Assembly (NCBI GenBank): GCA_005223045.1
Contig: NJBM01000003.1
Location: forward strand, 62,001 to 126,000
Length of the DNA stretch: 64,000 nt
Source of the DNA: Planctomycetes bacterium B3_Pla
Lineage (GTDB): Bacteria > Planctomycetota > Phycisphaerae > Sedimentisphaerales > Anaerobacaceae
Reading direction: 5' to 3'
In this document: positions 63,031 through 64,000 of the stretch, in pieces
Numbering within the stretch: position 1 is the first letter of the stretch
Layout of the letters: the number at the start of each line of letters is the position of its first letter
The notes under the pieces: generated by a model
The model's database searches: none
Told to the model about the DNA's origin: nothing
Seen by the model: only the letters and a program-made list of their open reading frames with translations
Made by a program: the position numbers and the translations under genes

Positions 63031-63999
63031 TCAGAGATCGCTTTTTACAAAACGTAGTTTACCGCTCTGATGCGGAATCTCGGCAACTTGTTTTATGCTT
63101 ACCGGGACAGCGTTCCTGAATTGAGTTGAAAGATTGGCTCTTATGTTCTCGAGAACCTTCTCGTAGTTGGCGTATGTGGTGTTCGGAACAACCACGATAT
63201 CAATAGAGTAGTCCTTGTGCTGGTGCACTTGAAACTGACATACGGCGTCGGGGACACTATCAAAGATTGTCGTAAGATAGTCGCCACCCACCACGGCACC
63301 ATTCGGCAACTTAATCGTATCAGAAATGCGGCCTCTGACTTTGTCCATCAACGGCAAATTCACGCCACAAGAACAGTTCTTCGGCAACGCCCTACCCTCG
63401 TCGCCGTTGAGATATCGAATTAAGGGGAAATACTTATTCTCAAGATCTGTAATGGCAATGCGTCCCAACTCACCAGCAGTAACCGGTGCATTGTCCTTGC
63501 TCAAGAATTCAATTCTTCTGACATCATGGAACATGTGAAGGCCCTCTTTCTTTGGGCACTGGGCCGCCAGCCAATAGACCTCACAGCCCCCATACTGGTC
63601 ATAAACCGGAGCGCCAAAGGCTTCATGTATTCTAACTTCCTGAGTTGCCGTCACGGGTGAGGATGTAACCCATATTGCCTTTGGACTGGGCAAAGCGATT
63701 TTCCTGTCAAGTATATACGTGGCTAAGTAATCCACGGCGCCTACATATCCGTGGACGAGTTCTGGCCTTATCAGACGAAACTTCCGAAGAAACTCCGCGA
63801 TGCTCTTGTCATCAACTGACGCTGCATCAAGGAGAATCCTCTTTGTCGGCCACCAGAAGAGGTTGTTCAGCAAATTTGATTTCCAGTCTTCATTGATGAT
63901 CCTGTAAACTGACGCGACGTTAACATCAGGAGCCAATCCCCACCAGTTAAGCATCCGCCAGGGCATTGCGGCCCTCACCACCTTTTTCTGATGATACAC
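63031..63999 (-). CDS. CapK/PaaK-like AMP-forming ligase, N-terminally cut by window edge
   Basis: The frame is open to the window end, so only the C-terminal ~320 residues are seen. They include AIWVTSSPVTATQEVRIHEA, YDQYGGCEVYWLA, NKYFPLIRYLNGDEGRALP, the CSCGVNLPLMDKVRGRISDT segment and GNLRFV-type tail (QSGKLRFVKSDL). The ATP loop lies beyond the window. Closely similar in layout to the ligase at 53.9 kb, suggesting duplicate acyl-activating enzymes in one locus. Confidence 0.82.
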   Translation of the reverse strand: MYHQKKVVRAAMPWRMLNWWGLAPDVNVASVYRIINEDWKSNLLNNLFWWPTKRILLDAASVDDKSIAEFLRKFRLIRPELVHGYVGAVDYLATYILDRKIALPSPKAIWVTSSPVTATQEVRIHEAFGAPVYDQYGGCEVYWLAAQCPKKEGLHMFHDVRRIEFLSKDNAPVTAGELGRIAITDLENKYFPLIRYLNGDEGRALPKNCSCGVNLPLMDKVRGRISDTIKLPNGAVVGGDYLTTIFDSVPDAVCQFQVHQHKDYSIDIVVVPNTTYANYEKVLENIRANLSTQFRNAVPVSIKQVAEIPHQSGKLRFVKSDL

Positions 64000-64000
64000 T

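Overview
The window looks like a chromosomal segment of a Planctomycetota bacterium, most likely a Phycisphaerae/Sedimentisphaerales-type lineage known mainly from metagenomes. This is inferred from the mix of genes: very large secreted PQQ-type propellers, TolB-like proteins and DUF5060 glycosidase-like proteins, an ECF sigma factor coupled to a membrane anti-sigma-like protein, Tat-exported Gfo/Idh/MocA and aldo-keto reductase proteins, and many short dispersed repeats. No 16S rRNA or ribosomal protein cluster is present to fix the placement. Codon use and GC content look even, and there is no prophage, transposase or CRISPR array.

Layout. 1-13.4 kb: secreted carbohydrate-related proteins (a partial GH42-like protein, a 1,400-residue PQQ propeller, an oligogalacturonate-lyase-like propeller, a DUF5060 glycosidase, a TolB-like propeller) plus one methyltransferase. 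13.4-18.5 kb: a repeat-rich spacer, threonine dehydratase, a CBS-pair protein, a PilZ protein, and an ECF sigma/anti-sigma pair. 18.5-21.8 kb, minus strand: pyrF, then mntA-hepT-murD with overlapping reading frames. 21.8-34.3 kb, plus strand: a membrane-anchored hypothetical protein, a strongly structured non-coding segment closed by a terminator, then nusA-infB-rbfA, an EndoIII-like HhH protein, hisG, dxr, an enlarged rseP and a divergent glyA-like gene. 34.4-43.7 kb, minus strand: a surface-glycan cluster with four methyltransferases, two GT4, one GT39-type and one GT2 glycosyltransferase, and a UPF0104-type membrane protein. 43.7-47.4 kb: a mobile-looking 163-bp inverted-repeat element and a PAS protein with a huge repetitive coiled coil. 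47.4-52.6 kb, plus strand: oxidoreductase, class III aminotransferase, aldo-keto reductase and argJ. Then come a tRNA-Pro gene, a hypothetical membrane protein, and from 53.9 kb to the end a minus-strand exopolysaccharide locus of the exosortase-associated kind (two CapK/PaaK-like ligases, FemAB-like acyltransferase, DUF3473 polysaccharide deacetylase, formyltransferase, WecG/TagA, GT4), with a secreted thioester-domain-like protein beside it.

The most unusual observations are: (1) one dispersed repeat family, recognised by GAGATTGCTTC...GCAATGAC, that sits twice in frame inside murD and twice in opposite orientations inside an element with perfect 20-bp terminal inverted repeats at 44.0-44.2 kb; (2) a candidate structured RNA of about 260 nt directly before nusA; (3) an SHMT homologue with a one-residue deletion after the PLP lysine; (4) a secreted protein with an apparent internal-thioester signature; and (5) a toxin-antitoxin pair whose frames overlap into murD. 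All function calls come from reading translated sequence and motifs; no database search was possible.
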